64,000 bases of DNA from Flavobacterium cerinum. GTDB taxonomy: Bacteria > Bacteroidota > Bacteroidia > Flavobacteriales > Flavobacteriaceae. Position numbers and translations under genes: made by a program. The stretch is from NCBI RefSeq assembly GCF_004028155.1, contig NZ_SBII01000008.1, positions 124,001 through 188,000 of the forward strand, in the 5' to 3' direction. The notes under the pieces were generated by a model that did not search any database, was not told the origin of the DNA, and saw only the letters and a program-made list of their open reading frames with translations. Positions 37,770 to 46,449 of this stretch are shown here, one piece after another; position 1 is the stretch's first letter, and every line of letters begins with the position of its first letter.

Positions 37770-38546
37770 TTAATTCCTGCTTGATATTTTAGATAGCAAT
37801 CTTAAGAATTCTACATAAAGCCACACAAGTGTGATCATAAGACCCATTGCACTGAACCATTCCATGTATTTAGGCATTTTTCTTTGTGCTCCTTTTTCAA
37901 TTAAATCGAAATCAAGGAAAAGGTTTAATGCAGCAATAACAATAACAAATACGCTGATACCAATACTCATCCAAGAACCATCTGTAGCAGATCTTCCTAC
38001 CATTTGGAAATTAAAGATCCATGAAGCAAGTATTGAGATAATATAATAAGTAGCAATAGCAAGTGTAGCTGCAATTACTACCGATTTGAATTTTTCGGTT
38101 ACCTGTACAATTTTAAATCGGTATAATGCAAAACATACTGCAAACGTTACAAATGTTCCTCCTACTGCCTGAACAACAATACCAGGATACATTGATTCGA
38201 ATACGGCAGAGATACCTCCAATGAACAAACCTTCAAAAACAGCATAAGCCGGTGCAAGATAGCCTGAGTACTGCGGTTTAAAACTTGCCGCAATAACAGC
38301 GACAAAACCTAATATAGCGCCGGCAATTGTAGGCACAAATGCGTTAGCCCCATTAATGATCATGTACCAGGTAGCAAATGCACCTGTTAACAATAAAAGC
38401 AATAAAATAAAACTTTTGTTTATTGCCCCGCTCACGGTCATTGTGTTATTGTAATCAATAAGCACTGTACGCCCATCTGCATCTACAGCTTCAGCGTTTT
38501 TAAATGCTTTACTTCCTAAAAATGGGTTGTTCGATTTTAATTCCAT
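37770..38546 (-). CDS. Bax inhibitor-1/YccA family membrane protein
   Basis: A 258-aa protein with a short cytoplasmic N-terminus (SNNPFLGSKAFKNAEAV) and about seven hydrophobic helices. It fits the YccA/BI-1-like family, in which bacterial members act as pH-sensitive calcium leak channels or modulate FtsH. The conserved acidic residue near the C-terminus lies in FDLIEKG. It stands alone between dinB and the RlpA pair. Confidence 0.9.
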   Translation of the reverse strand: MELKSNNPFLGSKAFKNAEAVDADGRTVLIDYNNTMTVSGAINKSFILLLLLLTGAFATWYMIINGANAFVPTIAGAILGFVAVIAASFKPQYSGYLAPAYAVFEGLFIGGISAVFESMYPGIVVQAVGGTFVTFAVCFALYRFKIVQVTEKFKSVVIAATLAIATYYIISILASWIFNFQMVGRSATDGSWMSIGISVFVIVIAALNLFLDFDLIEKGAQRKMPKYMEWFSAMGLMITLVWLYVEFLRLLSKISSRN

Positions 38547-38631
38547 CGGTTTGTTTTTTAAACGAATTCAAATATATAAAAAATAATCAAATTGTAGTAA
38601 TGACTGATTATTCAAAGGTGTTTGCGAATGC

Positions 38632-39006
38632 TTATTTAGCCACTTCCAGGATAACATTAATCTCACCATGATTCTGGTTGTCGGTAATTTCCATGAAGGC
38701 TTTTTTAGAAAGATCGATATCCCTGCCTCTGGTAAACGGCCCGCGATCATTGATCGTAACGATAACCGATTTATCATTGGCCGTATTCGTTACTTTCACT
38801 TTTGTTCCAAAAGGTAGTTTTTTGTGTGCTGCAGTCAGTTTACTGTTGCTGAATTTTTCGCCACTGGCGGTTTTCTTACCATTAAACTTATCGTGATAAT
38901 AGGTAGCGGTGGCTTTTTTATTATAAGTAGTAAAAGCACCTTTAGAAGAAGAACAGCTTACAAGCAACAAGAGTGTTACAACAAGAAGCGCTATGCGTTT
39001 TATCAT
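38632..39006 (-). CDS. RlpA-like lipoprotein, short
   Basis: A 124-aa double-psi beta-barrel protein of the RlpA/septal ring family. The lipobox cysteine is C18 (LLLLVSCSSSK). The domain contains ATYYHDKFNGKKTASGE, LPFGTKVKVTN and the catalytic-type VTINDRGPF. There is no SPOR domain. RlpA enzymes in Pseudomonas cleave naked glycan strands; activity here is inferred. It overlaps its upstream paralogue by 4 bp (ATGA), so the two are translationally coupled. Confidence 0.9.
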   Translation of the reverse strand: MIKRIALLVVTLLLLVSCSSSKGAFTTYNKKATATYYHDKFNGKKTASGEKFSNSKLTAAHKKLPFGTKVKVTNTANDKSVIVTINDRGPFTRGRDIDLSKKAFMEITDNQNHGEINVILEVAK

Positions 39007-39482
39007 GCTTCCGGTTCTATTATCTCCATTTTCACTTTAAACGTTCCCGATCCTTTTTTTGAAGCAATCTCCATAAAGGCTTTTTTGGTAAGATCGATCT
39101 CCAGTTTTTTACTGTAGGGTCCGCGGTCGTTTACTTTTACATCTACCCACTTACCGTTGTTTTCATTGGTAACCCTAAGCATGGTGCCAAAAGGCAGTTT
39201 CATGTGGGCAGCAGTGTATTTTTGATTGTGAAAACGTTCGCCGCTTGTAGTTTTCCTGCCGTTAAATTTATCATGATAATAAGTTGCAAGAACATCTTTT
39301 TTGTAAAGCGTTAGTTTTGGCTCGTCTGCTTTTGTTTCGGTTGTATCTGCAACCTTAGCAGGAGCAAGAGCAATTTTGGTTTCAGTTTTTTTTACTTCGG
39401 GAGCAAGTGTAGTCCCCGTCGAAAAGCCCGTTATTATTAACAATAATAATGAAACACTAAAAACGATAATACTATTCTTCAT
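39003..39482 (-). CDS. RlpA-like secreted protein
   Basis: A 159-aa paralogue of the overlapping downstream gene. ATG 39482 gives a normal signal peptide (MKNSIIVFSVSLLLLIITG); the longer frame from 39527 is not needed. A Lys/Glu-rich linker (EVKKTETKIALAPAKVADT) leads to the double-psi barrel (ATYYHDKFNGRKTTSGERF, LPFGTMLRVTN, VKVNDRGPY). It has no lipobox, so the pair may place the same domain in the periplasm and in the membrane. Confidence 0.9.
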   Translation of the reverse strand: MKNSIIVFSVSLLLLIITGFSTGTTLAPEVKKTETKIALAPAKVADTTETKADEPKLTLYKKDVLATYYHDKFNGRKTTSGERFHNQKYTAAHMKLPFGTMLRVTNENNGKWVDVKVNDRGPYSKKLEIDLTKKAFMEIASKKGSGTFKVKMEIIEPEA

Positions 39483-39562
39483 AATATATAATTTTCTATT
39501 GTTTAACAAATAACATGCCATAGACACGAAAAGCCCCTAAAGGCTTTTTGTTTGCGGTTAGA

Positions 39563-40000
39563 TTATAACCATTGACTCCACGGAATCCTGCTTAAAAGCA
39601 GTACCAGACCTATGACATAAAAAATTCCTATTTTCTTGAATTTTGTAGTACTGTCTTCTGTTCTTTTGTGGGTAGACCATCCTATCGTTATGAAAACTAT
39701 AGCTATCAAATTGATAACCGGGTGCTCTATTACCATCTTCCTTATTTCAGCGTTTTTCATTACTGCGCCCATGCCCAGCTGTTTTGCTGTTTCCATGTAA
39801 GGAGAAACAAAAAGAAGTACCAGTCCTATTACAAATTGTACGTGTGTAAAGATTAGCGCAAGCATTGATATCTGCCTGTCTTTAGGCAGAAAAGCTCTTT
39901 TAGCAGATAAGCCTATAAAGGCATTTAATATAGCTAATAACAGCAATGCAAGTACTGCAAATGCCAAATAAGAATGTAAATCTAAAACACCTTTGTACAT
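39563..40000 (-). CDS. Four-helix membrane protein, cytochrome b-like
   Basis: A 145-aa polytopic protein with four hydrophobic helices (YLAFAVLALLLLAILNAFIG, MLALIFTHVQFVIGLVLLFV, VINLIAIVFITIGW, IGIFYVIGLVLLLSR). Histidines sit at the helix ends (DLHSYLA, FTHVQF, EHPVINL, STHKR), as in small bacterial proteins annotated as cytochrome b. Heme binding is a guess. It lies 80 bp upstream of the RlpA pair on the same strand. Confidence 0.75.
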   Translation of the reverse strand: MYKGVLDLHSYLAFAVLALLLLAILNAFIGLSAKRAFLPKDRQISMLALIFTHVQFVIGLVLLFVSPYMETAKQLGMGAVMKNAEIRKMVIEHPVINLIAIVFITIGWSTHKRTEDSTTKFKKIGIFYVIGLVLLLSRIPWSQWL

Positions 40001-40180
40001 AATTTTTATTTTTTTGGAACAACAAATATAAAGAATTACCTATATAAAACAGCCTGTATAAAATTGTTAATTAACAATTTTAGCTAGTTTAGAACCTGTC
40101 TAAGAACATATTAACCCATTTTACCCCCTGACACCCAGTGGGTTTATAGGCTTTAAATCAAAAAAACATGGAAATATAAA

Positions 40181-40206
40181 AACCCCAAAGATTGCTCTTT
40201 GGGGTT
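40181..40206 (-). terminator. Terminator of pgi
   Basis: AACCCCAAAGA and TCTTTGGGGTT form an 11-bp perfect stem with a four-base loop. On the minus strand it is followed by TTTATATTTCC. It lies 26 bp past the pgi stop and ends the DUF3108-kynA-M23-pgi operon. Confidence 0.88.
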
Positions 40207-40231
40207 CTATTTAGAGGAGGTAAATGCGCTA

Positions 40232-41872
40232 TTATCTTCCTAAAAACTTCTTTAGCAAGAAAGTAGTAGAGCTGTCATGTGCCTTTACATCACCGGTATT
40301 TATTTCGTCAAGAATAGAATTGGCCAATTGCTTGCCTAGCTCTACACCCCATTGGTCGTAACTAAAAATATTCCAGATCACACCCTGTACAAAGATCTTG
40401 TGCTCGTATAATGCTACAAGTGACCCTAATGTTTCAGGCGTAAGCTTTTTGATCAACAAAGTATTCGTTGGCTTATTGCCTTTAAACACTTTAAACGGAC
40501 GCAAATAATCTGCTTTATCGCCTGCTAAACCCTGTCTATCAAACTCTGCCTGTACCTGAGCTTCTGTCTTACCGTTAAGAAGGGCTTCGGTTTGTGCAAA
40601 GAAATTCGACATCAATTTATCGTGGTGGTCTTTGTTTCCGTGAAGTGGCTGAATGTATCCAATAAAATCGGTAGGGATCAGTTTTGTTCCCTGATGGATT
40701 AGTTGGAAAAATGCGTGCTGAGAGTTCGTTCCCGGTTCACCCCAAATAATAGTCCCCGTTTGATAGTTCACATCATTACCGTCACGGCCTACGCTCTTAC
40801 CGTTACTTTCCATAATACCCTGCTGCAGGTAAGGTGCCAGCTTTTGAAGGTATTGCGTATAAGGGATGAGCGCTTCACTCTCGGCACCAAAAAAATTATT
40901 GTACCAAATGCTAAGTAGTGCCAGTACAACCGGAATATTCTTATCGTGAGGGGCAGTAGCAAAATGGTTATCCATTTCGTTTGCGCCTTTAAGCAGCTTG
41001 TCAAAATTATCAAAACCTACAGCTAATGCTATGGTTAAACCTACGGCACTCCATAGGGAGAAACGACCTCCAACCCAGTCCCACATAGGGAAAATGTTGT
41101 TTTGGTCAATACCAAATTCGGTTACCTTTTGTATGTTGGTCGATACAGCAACAAAGTGCTTTGCCACATCTTCCTGTTTTGCCGTTTTAAGGAACCACGC
41201 CCTTGCGGTTTCGGCATTGGTAAGTGTTTCCTGAGTCGTAAAGGTTTTAGAAGCAATTACAAACAATGTAGTTTCAGGATCAAGGCCTTTCAGGCTCTCC
41301 ATAACATGGTCGCCGTCTACATTAGATATAAAACGAACGTTAAGCTGGTTCTTGTAGAATTTTAATGATTCTACTACCATTGCCGGACCAAGGTCTGACC
41401 CTCCGATACCTATGTTTACCACATCGGTAAATGCTTTGCCTGTGTATCCTTTCTGGCTTCCGCCGATAACTGCATCGCAAAACTGCTTCATCTTGTTTTT
41501 AACCGAATAGATCTCGGCCATAACATTAACGTCGTCTACCTTAACGTTGGCGTTAGATGGTGCACGAAGTGCCGTGTGCAATACCGCACGGCCTTCGGTA
41601 CGGTTTATTATATCGCCTGCAAAATAACTCTCTATAGCCCCCGCAAGACCTGCCTGTTTAGCAAGATCCTGTAAAAGAGAAAGTGTTTTTTCGCTAATGA
41701 TGTTCTTGGAATAGTCTACAATGAAATCATTCCACTGAATGTTGAATTTTTCGGTCCTGTCTTTGTCAGAAGCAAACAGGTCTTTCATGGATGCGTTCTG
41801 CATCTCATTAAAATGACGCTGCAACTCCTGCCAGGCAGCTGTACCGGACGGATTAATGTTTTGTAATGCCAT
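40232..41872 (-). CDS. pgi: Glucose-6-phosphate isomerase
   Basis: A 546-aa enzyme interconverting glucose 6-phosphate and fructose 6-phosphate. The SIS-domain signatures are present: [46 protein letters not shown] and the catalytic [20 protein letters not shown] region. It is 13 bp after the M23 peptidase gene and is the last gene of its operon. There is no obvious link between its function and the rest of the operon. Confidence 0.97.
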   Translation of the reverse strand: MALQNINPSGTAAWQELQRHFNEMQNASMKDLFASDKDRTEKFNIQWNDFIVDYSKNIISEKTLSLLQDLAKQAGLAGAIESYFAGDIINRTEGRAVLHTALRAPSNANVKVDDVNVMAEIYSVKNKMKQFCDAVIGGSQKGYTGKAFTDVVNIGIGGSDLGPAMVVESLKFYKNQLNVRFISNVDGDHVMESLKGLDPETTLFVIASKTFTTQETLTNAETARAWFLKTAKQEDVAKHFVAVSTNIQKVTEFGIDQNNIFPMWDWVGGRFSLWSAVGLTIALAVGFDNFDKLLKGANEMDNHFATAPHDKNIPVVLALLSIWYNNFFGAESEALIPYTQYLQKLAPYLQQGIMESNGKSVGRDGNDVNYQTGTIIWGEPGTNSQHAFFQLIHQGTKLIPTDFIGYIQPLHGNKDHHDKLMSNFFAQTEALLNGKTEAQVQAEFDRQGLAGDKADYLRPFKVFKGNKPTNTLLIKKLTPETLGSLVALYEHKIFVQGVIWNIFSYDQWGVELGKQLANSILDEINTGDVKAHDSSTTFLLKKFLGR

Positions 41873-41885
41873 TGCAAATGTGAAT

Positions 41886-43124
41886 TTATTTTGTGAATTT
41901 GATGTTCGAGATGCTGTCTAACTCCTTTTTAAGCGGAGTCATGTAGGCTACAAAACGCGGCTTTTCGGCAGCGCTCATAGGCTCAGAGCTTGGTAGTTTT
42001 TGCCTAAGTGCATCTACCTGTACACCATTTTTCCAAAAACGGTAGCACACGTGAGGACCTGTAGCAAGACCGGTACTACCCACTTTACCAATAACATCAC
42101 CCTGTGTTACCCTTTGCCCCTGCCTAACTAATATTTTAGACATGTGCAGGTACTGGGTAGAGTAATTACCATTGTGCCTAACTTTTACAAAATTACCGTT
42201 CCCGGCAGTATACCCGGTGCGCTCAACTGTACCGCTTGCGGTAGTCATAATTGGCGTTCCGTGTGGCGCGGCATAGTCGGTTCCATTGTGGGCTTTCCAA
42301 CGCCCCTGAACAGGGTGGAAACGCCTTGGCGAGAAACGCGAACTAATACGGCTGAATTTTAATGGCGCTTTCAGGAACATGCTTTTCAGCACTTTTCCTT
42401 CTTCGTCATAATAATCTACTTTTTTGGAGTTCGGATCTTTTTTAAAAGGGAACGCATAAATACGTTTGCCTTTGTATTCAAAATAAGAAGCCTCTATATT
42501 TTCAATTCCGGCATATTTGTCGCCGTCTATATAACGCTCATTAATGGCAACAGCAAATTTGTCACCCTTTTGTATTTTAAAGAAGTCAATAGACCAGGCA
42601 TACATTTCAGATAGCTCATGCGCCAATGCCGGGCTGGTTGCTCCGGCTGCATTTAAGGTTTCAGATAATGATCCTTCGATCTCGGCAGCAATAACCCTTC
42701 TTTTTATAGTAAGCGGACGTGTTGTTTTGTAAGCTTTTGCAATAGTATCTCTAAGGTCTACCACATAGTAACTCATAGCATCCGGCTGGTATACAAATAC
42801 CTGCAACGCGTTTGGCGCCTGCTTTTGCTTAAGCATGGTAAAAGGTTTCCCCACACGAATGTCCCTAAGGGCAAATGAGTCCTTTATTTTCTCTGTAATC
42901 TTATGAATTGCCGCAGCGTCATAACCTTCTTCGCCCAATAGCTTTCCAAAAGTATCACCATTTTTAATGGTGTCATGAACCACTTTAAAATCATTTAGCG
43001 TAAAGCCAAATTCTTTTACTACAGGTTCCTTTTTTACAGCAGCTTGTTTGGGTTTTGCGGTTTCTTCTTCTTTTTTACAGGCAACTAAGGTTAAAAGTAA
43101 TAGTATGGCAGTTAGGTATCTCAA
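41886..43124 (-). CDS. M23-family peptidoglycan peptidase lipoprotein with an HxC zinc motif
   Basis: A 412-aa lipoprotein (lipobox cysteine C16, [12 protein letters not shown]) with a LysM-like/OapA-type N-terminal region ([15 protein letters not shown]) and a C-terminal M23 domain at about 265-385. The first zinc motif H279NGTD283 is standard. The second, GPHVCYRFW (H358, C360), has Cys where most M23 enzymes have the ligand His of HxH. If active it would cleave stem-peptide cross-links during cell-wall growth. It is 23 bp downstream of kynA and 13 bp upstream of pgi. Confidence 0.9.
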   Translation of the reverse strand: MRYLTAILLLLTLVACKKEEETAKPKQAAVKKEPVVKEFGFTLNDFKVVHDTIKNGDTFGKLLGEEGYDAAAIHKITEKIKDSFALRDIRVGKPFTMLKQKQAPNALQVFVYQPDAMSYYVVDLRDTIAKAYKTTRPLTIKRRVIAAEIEGSLSETLNAAGATSPALAHELSEMYAWSIDFFKIQKGDKFAVAINERYIDGDKYAGIENIEASYFEYKGKRIYAFPFKKDPNSKKVDYYDEEGKVLKSMFLKAPLKFSRISSRFSPRRFHPVQGRWKAHNGTDYAAPHGTPIMTTASGTVERTGYTAGNGNFVKVRHNGNYSTQYLHMSKILVRQGQRVTQGDVIGKVGSTGLATGPHVCYRFWKNGVQVDALRQKLPSSEPMSAAEKPRFVAYMTPLKKELDSISNIKFTK

Positions 43125-43147
43125 TTGTGTCGTCTTGTTTTGTTCGG

Positions 43148-44080
43148 TTATACATTTTCACCCCAGGTTCTTAATTCTTCTTCAGACCAAAGTGCAGGGA
43201 AAAATATCCTTCTTTGGTATTTTGGGTGCATGTATTTTTTCCAGTCACTGCCTCCGGTCGCTTCCTGTGGCCCGTCTTTGCTTTCAATATATTTTTTTGC
43301 AGCATTTAAATGACCCATAACCCAGGTAACATTTACTGTATAGTCATAGTGACGCATTGCTTTTATCAGCATAACATCTTTTTGGCTTTCTTCCGGTAAC
43401 TGTTTGAATTTCTGCCAGATGTTGGTCGTATTGTACTCTTCCATAAAACGAAGAAACTCTCCTTTATATTTCTTTTCGAAAGCATTTAAAAGGTATGATT
43501 TCTCGCCTGTTTGATGATCTTTACCCGCAGCCTGCCAATACAGGTGCTCTAACGCATGCTCGTAAGACGTGTTACGGTCTATCGTAGCGCGGAAACGGTA
43601 ATCGATCAGGTTGATCAGGTCTGTAGATGCAAATTCTATAAGACGGTACTGTGCGCTCTGAAAACCGCTTGCAGGTGTCAATGTATTACGGAACTTCATG
43701 TACTGCTCTACTTCCATACCATCGCCCATAATATCAAACGAGGTGGTAAGCATATCAAAATAGCGGCTAATGCGCATTAATCTCTCTGTAAAAAATGGTG
43801 TTGCAGGCTTCTCCGTGTGGCAAAGCTGTTCTACTTCCCATAAAATCATTTTAAACAAAAGCTCATTTACCTGATGGTACATGATAAAAACCATTTCGTC
43901 AGGAAGAGTGGTTCTTTGTATTTGCAGGTTTAAAAGCGCATCTGTTTGTATATAGTCCCAATACGTAATTGGTTTAGACCAAAGCAAACCTTCAAGATGC
44001 GTTTCAGTTTTTTGATTTATGGCTTTGAATTTTTCGTCAAGTAAATCCAGTTTTTCCTGTATCGGAGTTGTAATGTCCAT
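43148..44080 (-). CDS. kynA: Tryptophan 2,3-dioxygenase family protein
   Basis: A 310-aa heme enzyme of the TDO family that opens the indole ring to give N-formylkynurenine. Family motifs include ITYWDYIQTDALLNLQ, FIMYHQVNELLFKMILWEVEQL with the substrate-pocket histidine, and VMGHLNAAKKYI with a heme-ligand type histidine. It follows the DUF3108 gene by 4 bp. Kynureninase and formamidase genes are not in the window, so the rest of the path must lie elsewhere. Confidence 0.93.
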   Translation of the reverse strand: MDITTPIQEKLDLLDEKFKAINQKTETHLEGLLWSKPITYWDYIQTDALLNLQIQRTTLPDEMVFIMYHQVNELLFKMILWEVEQLCHTEKPATPFFTERLMRISRYFDMLTTSFDIMGDGMEVEQYMKFRNTLTPASGFQSAQYRLIEFASTDLINLIDYRFRATIDRNTSYEHALEHLYWQAAGKDHQTGEKSYLLNAFEKKYKGEFLRFMEEYNTTNIWQKFKQLPEESQKDVMLIKAMRHYDYTVNVTWVMGHLNAAKKYIESKDGPQEATGGSDWKKYMHPKYQRRIFFPALWSEEELRTWGENV

Positions 44081-44084
44081 TTTA

Positions 44085-44852
44085 TTATTTTGATTTTACT
44101 TTTAAAGGACTCGCGAGTCCTTTATATTCTTCTAAGTCTGCTTTAAGAGAACCAACAGCAAGACTTGCTTTTATCCTTAGCGGAACTTTGTTTTCGTCAT
44201 CTGATATCCAAACAGTTAAACTTTCTTCTTCCTTAAATACACGGCCCGCTTGTACCATAGGTCTGAATATCATTGTAGAAACGACCCCAAATTTAGTTTT
44301 TATATCTTCCCTACCAATGAATTTAAGCTTAAATTTTGTCACCTCATCGTCAAAAAACATGTCTACAGCGATTGATTCGCCTACATTCAGTTTATCAACC
44401 TTAGGGTGATTTCTTAAATAATAAAAGGTAGAAACAATATCCTGGACATTTTCAGTAACCGAAAATGTCTTGGTCGTTTTGTTCTTGTAATCTTTTACTG
44501 TAACCTGGTTGGCATTCTGATCAAAAAAACCTTCCTGATCTTTTTTGTAGCCGCCCTCGTCTATTTTTCTAACATACTGGTAGGGCTTACCTGTAACCTT
44601 GTCAAAATAACTCTCATAGATATCTTCTACCTTAAAGAAAAATTTTGTCATACCGGTAGTATGCCCCTTGCCTACAACATGGTATACCTTTTTGTTGTTT
44701 TTTGTAGCATCTTTTACCTCCAGCGTAGCATAGCCGGCATTCACGATACCATAATGTATCCTGAATTTAAAAACCTCACCATTATTAAAGGCGCTTTGCG
44801 AAAAAGCATTAAAAGCAGTAAGAAGCAATATCAATCCTATCCATTTCTTCAT
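44085..44852 (-). CDS. DUF3108 domain-containing exported protein
   Basis: A 255-aa protein with a signal peptide (MKKWIGLILLLTAFNAFSQ) when started at ATG 44852; the longer frame to 44966 runs through a terminator hairpin and is rejected. The DUF3108 beta-rich domain fills the rest (FKFRIHYGIVNAGYATLEV, HTTGMTKFFFKVEDIYESYFD, LTVWISDDENKVPLRIKASL). The fold resembles lipid-carrier beta barrels. Function is unknown. It is the first gene of the operon with kynA, M23 and pgi. Confidence 0.9.
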   Translation of the reverse strand: MKKWIGLILLLTAFNAFSQSAFNNGEVFKFRIHYGIVNAGYATLEVKDATKNNKKVYHVVGKGHTTGMTKFFFKVEDIYESYFDKVTGKPYQYVRKIDEGGYKKDQEGFFDQNANQVTVKDYKNKTTKTFSVTENVQDIVSTFYYLRNHPKVDKLNVGESIAVDMFFDDEVTKFKLKFIGREDIKTKFGVVSTMIFRPMVQAGRVFKEEESLTVWISDDENKVPLRIKASLAVGSLKADLEEYKGLASPLKVKSK

Positions 44853-44921
44853 CTTGGTTTCCTTTTTATGGGTTGTTAAGTTCCAATAAATGCAATTTCT
44901 GTTCCAAAAATAAGAAAACAA

Positions 44922-44952
44922 AAAACCCCAGTCAAATAATGACAGGGGTTTT
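44922..44952 (-). terminator. Terminator/attenuator inside the DUF3108 operon leader
   Basis: AAAACCCC and GGGGTTTT arms with an inner GTC/GAC pairing. On the minus strand they are followed by TTTTTTG. It sits 70 bp before the DUF3108 start and about 90 bp after a -7 element. It could end a short leader RNA or the upstream hppD transcript. Confidence 0.7.
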
Positions 44953-45034
44953 ATGCTATTAACCAACCAAAAAACTATAAATTATGAAAAATTTACTTGA
45001 CAAATCCGGAGGCTTATGAATCCCTCCTTTTTTG
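44922..45034 (-). ncRNA. Candidate structured leader or small RNA before the DUF3108-kynA operon
   Basis: Between a TACCTTTG -7 element (45041-45048) and the terminator at 44922-44952 the minus strand would give an RNA of about 110 nt. Its 5' part folds as GGAGG-(GATTCATAAG)-CCTCC, with an extra G:C possible. No leader-peptide ATG is seen on the minus strand. It might be an attenuator or riboswitch-like leader, or a free-standing small RNA. I cannot assign it to a known class. Confidence 0.4.
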
Positions 45035-45040
45035 CGAGTG

Positions 45041-45048
45041 CAAAGGTA
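45041..45048 (-). promoter_or_regulatory. -7 element for the DUF3108-kynA operon leader
   Basis: TACCTTTG on the minus strand matches TAnnTTTG. About 25 bp upstream lies the inverted repeat GTTAAA-N7-TTTAAC (45072-45090), a possible regulator site. No clear -33 TTTG. Confidence 0.5.
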
Positions 45049-45157
45049 GTATTAAGACTGATAATTAGTATGTTAAATTTTCAGTTTAACACTTATTCTT
45101 CAAAAAACTAGCTTCAAAGTGGTCAAAAATTATATTATCTGCAAAAATGGATTGTTT

Positions 45158-46318
45158 TTATAACGTTCCTCTCAACTCCTGCTCTCTCTCTATAGACTCG
45201 AAAAGAGCCTTAAAGTTACCTGCACCAAATCCTCTTGCACCCATTCTCTGGATTATTTCATAAAATAACGTTGGACGGTCTTCTACAGGCTTCGTGAAAA
45301 TTTGTAATAAATACCCTTCTTCATCAGCATCAACCATGATGGCAAGCTTCTGGATCTCTTTTATATCTTCTTTAAATGCATCTTTATGCGCACCTAAACG
45401 AGCTGGTACCGCATCATAATATGACTGTGGCGGCGCAGAAAGAAACTCTACTCCTCTTGATTTAAGATCAGTTACTGTTTTAATGATATCATCTGTAGCG
45501 ATCGCGATGTGCTGTACACCTGGTCCGCCATAAAAATCTAAATACTCTTCAATTTGTGATTTCTTTTTACCTTCAGCCGGTTCGTTAATAGGGAATTTAA
45601 TCCTTCCGTTACCGTTACTCATTACTTTACTCATTAATGCAGAGTACTCAGTAGTAATTTGTTTGTCGTCAAAAGAAAGGAAGTTTACAAAGCCCATAAC
45701 ATCTTCATACCACTTTACCCAAGTGTTCATTTCGTTCCATCCCACGTTTCCTACCATGTGGTCAATGTATTTAAGACCTGTAGGTGCCGGGTTGTAGTCA
45801 CTTTTCCACTCTTTAAAGCCTGGCAAGAATACACCAGTGTAGTTTTTACGTTCTACAAACATGTGTACCGTTTCCCCATACGTGTAGATACCTGCACGTA
45901 CCACTTCACCAAACTCATCTGTTTCAACAGTTGGCTCCATGAATACTTTAGCACCACGTTTTGTAGTCTCTTCAAAAGATTTTCTTGCATCTTCTACCCA
46001 AAGCGCTACCACTTTAACACCATCCCCATGTTTTACAAGGTGATCGTTTAGTGGAGATTCTGCAGTTAATGGCGTAGTAAGAACGATACGGATCTTATCC
46101 TGCTTAAGCACATAAGATGCTCTGTCTCTAACACCTGTTTCAAGTCCGGCATACGCCAAAGACTCATAACCAAAAGCTGTTTTATAGTAATGAGCCGCCT
46201 GTTTAGCGTTACCCACAATGAATTCTACATAATCAGTACCCATTAACGGAAGGAAATCCTGTGCGCCTTCAAATATCTTTTCTAATCCGTATTCAACGTT
46301 TTTTATTTCGTTACTCAT
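45158..46318 (-). CDS. hppD: 4-Hydroxyphenylpyruvate dioxygenase
   Basis: A 386-aa Fe(II) enzyme converting 4-hydroxyphenylpyruvate to homogentisate in tyrosine degradation. The metal ligands are H187 (YIDHMVGNV), H270 (GVQHIAIATDD) and E354 (FYEIIQRMG). The C-terminal gate sequence GARGFGAGNFKALFESIE is intact. It lies 131 bp downstream of homogentisate dioxygenase on the same strand, forming a two-gene tyrosine catabolic unit. Confidence 0.97.
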   Translation of the reverse strand: MSNEIKNVEYGLEKIFEGAQDFLPLMGTDYVEFIVGNAKQAAHYYKTAFGYESLAYAGLETGVRDRASYVLKQDKIRIVLTTPLTAESPLNDHLVKHGDGVKVVALWVEDARKSFEETTKRGAKVFMEPTVETDEFGEVVRAGIYTYGETVHMFVERKNYTGVFLPGFKEWKSDYNPAPTGLKYIDHMVGNVGWNEMNTWVKWYEDVMGFVNFLSFDDKQITTEYSALMSKVMSNGNGRIKFPINEPAEGKKKSQIEEYLDFYGGPGVQHIAIATDDIIKTVTDLKSRGVEFLSAPPQSYYDAVPARLGAHKDAFKEDIKEIQKLAIMVDADEEGYLLQIFTKPVEDRPTLFYEIIQRMGARGFGAGNFKALFESIEREQELRGTL

Positions 46319-46449
46319 GATAATCTTTTATTTTGTCACACCTCGGTGTGGTAATTGTTGTTTTTGTTTTATTCTAATTTTTTTTTTTCGGAATATAATA
46401 ATACTCCATCGCTCTTATGAGAGAAGCCAGAACAGCTAAGCCGGATCTG

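Noticed and set aside
44853..44966. N-terminal extension of the DUF3108 protein
   Set aside because: It crosses an intrinsic terminator and hides a normal signal peptide that begins at 44852.
44984..45019. Plus-strand 11-codon frame (MKNLLDKSGGL) as a leader peptide
   Set aside because: There is no plus-strand gene downstream to control; the structure is better read on the minus strand, though this is kept as an alternative in the leader finding.
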